Assembly (NCBI GenBank): GCA_023417735.1
Contig: JAEZEK010000030.1
Location: 1 to 7,621 of the forward strand
Direction: 5' to 3'
Source: Pseudomonadota bacterium
GTDB lineage: Bacteria; Pseudomonadota; Alphaproteobacteria; Rhizobiales; Afifellaceae
Length of the DNA: 7,621 nucleotides
Shown: in pieces, positions 6,375 through 7,621 of the stretch
Position numbering within the stretch: position 1 is the stretch's first letter
Layout: each line of letters starts with the position of its first letter
Program-made: the position numbers and the translations under genes
The notes under the pieces: generated by a model
Database searches by the model: none
Told to the model about the DNA's origin: nothing
The model's input: the letters and a program-made list of their open reading frames with translations, nothing else

Positions 6375-7028
6375 ATGATCGCCCTTCGTGACGTCGTGAA
6401 GACCTACCCGGTCCGGGGCGGGCGCCGGGTGATCTTCGACCGGTTCTCGACCACCTTCCCGCCGCTCCGCAACGTCGGGATCCTCGGCCACAACGGTGCG
6501 GGGAAGTCGACGCTCATCCGCCTCATCGCTGGGTCGGAAGCGCCCGATTCGGGCGAGATCATCCGCGATGCGCGGGTCTCCTTCCCGCTCGGCTTCTCGG
6601 GCGGCTTCGCCCCGCTGATGACCGGCGCGGAGAACCTGCGCTTCGCCTGCCGCATCTATGGCCGCGATTATCGCGAGACGCTCGATTTCGTGGCCGATTT
6701 CGCCGAGCTCGGCGAGTACTTCCACCTCCCCATCAAGTCCTATTCGCAAGGCATGCGCGCGCGCCTCGCCTTCGGCCTCAGCATGGCCTTCGACTTCGAC
6801 TATTACCTGATCGACGAGGTCATCGCGGTCGGAGACAAGCGCTTCCGCGAACGCTGCGCCGAAGTGTTCGCCGAGCGGCGGCAGCGTTCCTCCCTCATCA
6901 TGGTCTCGCACAACAACGACCTGCTGAAGCAGTTCTGCGACACTGGCGGTGTCGTCCACGCCGGCAAGCTGACCTTCTACGATTCGCTCGAGGAGGCGTT
7001 CGACGCCCACCAGGAGAACCAGGGCTGA
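6375..7028 (+). CDS. kpsT: KpsT/BexA/CtrD capsule export ABC ATPase
   Basis: Cytoplasmic nucleotide-binding subunit that powers capsule export with the permease KpsM. The 217 residues match KpsT/BexA/CtrD (about 215-225). Motifs in order: Walker A GHNGAGKST (38-46), ABC signature YSQGMRARL (123-131), Walker B YYLIDE (143-148) with catalytic Glu148, D-loop region AVGD (151-154), and H-loop His179 in VSHNN. DEVIAVGD plus RFRERC is diagnostic of the capsule/O-antigen exporter ATPases. In E. coli KpsT and H. influenzae BexA, as I recall them, the segment after Walker A reads GGF or GAF followed by Gln-Gly-Ser-Leu-Thr-Gly. Here it is GGFAPLMTG, so Ala79 stands where the Q-loop glutamine is expected. 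The ATG at 6375 begins the conserved MIALRDVVKTYP; its ribosome binding site is weak. No kpsM is next to it. It converges with the sulfotransferase gene, 16 bases apart. Confidence 0.96.
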   Translation: MIALRDVVKTYPVRGGRRVIFDRFSTTFPPLRNVGILGHNGAGKSTLIRLIAGSEAPDSGEIIRDARVSFPLGFSGGFAPLMTGAENLRFACRIYGRDYRETLDFVADFAELGEYFHLPIKSYSQGMRARLAFGLSMAFDFDYYLIDEVIAVGDKRFRERCAEVFAERRQRSSLIMVSHNNDLLKQFCDTGGVVHAGKLTFYDSLEEAFDAHQENQG

Positions 7029-7051
7029 CGGACGGCGCGGCCCCTCAGCCC
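7022..7051. terminator. Possible bidirectional terminator spanning both stop codons
   Basis: GGGCTGA (7022-7028) and TCAGCCC (7045-7051) are a perfect 7-bp inverted repeat with a 16-base loop. The inner ends of the arms are the stop codons of kpsT and of the convergent sulfotransferase gene. The loop contains GGC-GCG-GCC, which could add a small inner stem. No T-run follows on either side, so it is not a classical intrinsic terminator, but convergent genes this close need some transcript end here. Confidence 0.35.
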
Positions 7052-7621
7052 GCAGGGGCGAGCGTCCACCCGAGCGCGGCCCGCGCCTCCGCGATGAAGC
7101 GGGCCCGGAAAGCCTCCTTCCGCGGATCGGTCTGCTTGCTGATCGGGATGCTGCGCAGGCGCGGCGCCCGGTACTCCATGCCGAAATGCTCGGCGATCGT
7201 GCGGACCGCCCAGTGCGGCCGCTTCAGCACCGTTTCGTAGATGACGGTCGCCGGCTCGAGCCCCAGTGCGCCGACGAGGCGGCCGAGATTGGCGTTGTTC
7301 CTGCTGATCCCCCGCATCCGGCTGGCGATCTCCTCGAAATCGTAGGCAACCTCGGTGCCGTTGCCCGCCTGCTCGCTCGTCCATTGCAGGGTGCTCTGCG
7401 CAAAGTAGAGCGATATGGCCTGGGCCAGGACGTCGGATCTCTGGATCCATATCCATCGGGCATCGGGAAAGACGTTCGGGATGATGCCGGCCTTCAGCAG
7501 GAACACGGTCTGCTGGACGTTGACCTTGAGCCCGAAGACCGGCGCTTCCGTGCCGTAGGTCTGCACGAGGGTGTAGTAGTATTCCGCGAGCGACCTCGCC
7601 CCGAACCGCACCGAGTTGTTG
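7045..7621 (-). CDS. Stf0-like sulfotransferase, N-terminus outside window
   Basis: Probable PAPS-dependent carbohydrate sulfotransferase of the Stf0 type (the family of mycobacterial trehalose 2-sulfotransferase). About 191 C-terminal residues are present. The frame is still open at base 7621, so the start and the N-terminal 5'-phosphosulfate-binding loop lie beyond the edge; the GTG at 7611 is not a credible start. Supporting segments are VFGLKVNVQQ, then FPDARWIWIQRSDVLAQAISLYFAQ, which fits the 3'-phosphate-binding strand-turn-helix (Arg, Asp, Gln-Ala-x-Ser), and later VIYETVLKRP followed by a helix ending in EHFGMEY, as in the family's C-terminal region. It runs toward kpsT, so it is in a separate transcription unit. 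Its place beside capsule export genes suggests the capsule, or another cell-surface glycan, as substrate. That is inference: related enzymes also sulfate lipids, sugars and Nod factors. The sulfotransferase call is fairly firm, the substrate unknown. Confidence 0.75.
   Translation of the reverse strand, partial: NNSVRFGARSLAEYYYTLVQTYGTEAPVFGLKVNVQQTVFLLKAGIIPNVFPDARWIWIQRSDVLAQAISLYFAQSTLQWTSEQAGNGTEVAYDFEEIASRMRGISRNNANLGRLVGALGLEPATVIYETVLKRPHWAVRTIAEHFGMEYRAPRLRSIPISKQTDPRKEAFRARFIAEARAALGWTLAPAG

Noticed and set aside
7609..7611. GTG as start of the sulfotransferase
   Set aside because: The frame stays open to the window edge, and the family needs a preceding N-terminal PAPS-binding segment, so the gene is truncated by the window rather than starting here.

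Overview
The window is one chromosomal segment of a very GC-rich (well over 60% by eye) Gram-negative genome. Strong third-position G/C bias and the protein style suggest an alphaproteobacterium; no rRNA or marker gene is present to name it. Almost all of it is a capsular polysaccharide assembly and export locus of the ABC-transporter-dependent type (E. coli group 2 Kps, Haemophilus Bex, Neisseria Ctr). A sulfotransferase gene begins at the right edge.

Left half, minus strand, in transcription order: an outer-membrane polysaccharide export lipoprotein of the BexD/CtrA/Wza type (4862-3705), the two-module beta-Kdo transferase KpsC (3637-1613) and the beta-Kdo transferase KpsS (1505 to beyond base 1, no stop in the window). 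KpsS and KpsC together build the poly-beta-Kdo linker on lyso-phosphatidylglycerol that anchors this class of capsule. Their spacers are 67 and 107 bases. The 107-base spacer before kpsS holds a possible promoter and a perfect 6-bp hairpin.

Right half, plus strand: the inner-membrane/periplasmic co-polymerase KpsE (5050-6300) and the export ATPase KpsT (6375-7028). A 187-base divergent region (4863-5049) separates the two transcription units and carries a 7-bp inverted repeat around an AT-rich core. Converging on kpsT is a minus-strand Stf0-like sulfotransferase (7621-7045, N-terminus outside the window). Its stop codon and that of kpsT form the inner ends of a 7-bp inverted repeat.

Expected division of labour: KpsS and KpsC make the glycolipid primer; KpsT, with an ABC-2 permease, moves the finished chain across the inner membrane; KpsE bridges the periplasm; the BexD-type lipoprotein forms the outer-membrane channel; the sulfotransferase may decorate the polymer. 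Most notable are the absence of the permease gene (kpsM/bexB) between kpsE and kpsT, a non-consensus Q-loop in KpsT, the split divergent layout, and the sulfotransferase next door. I found no evidence of a wholly new system, mobile element, RNA gene or CRISPR.
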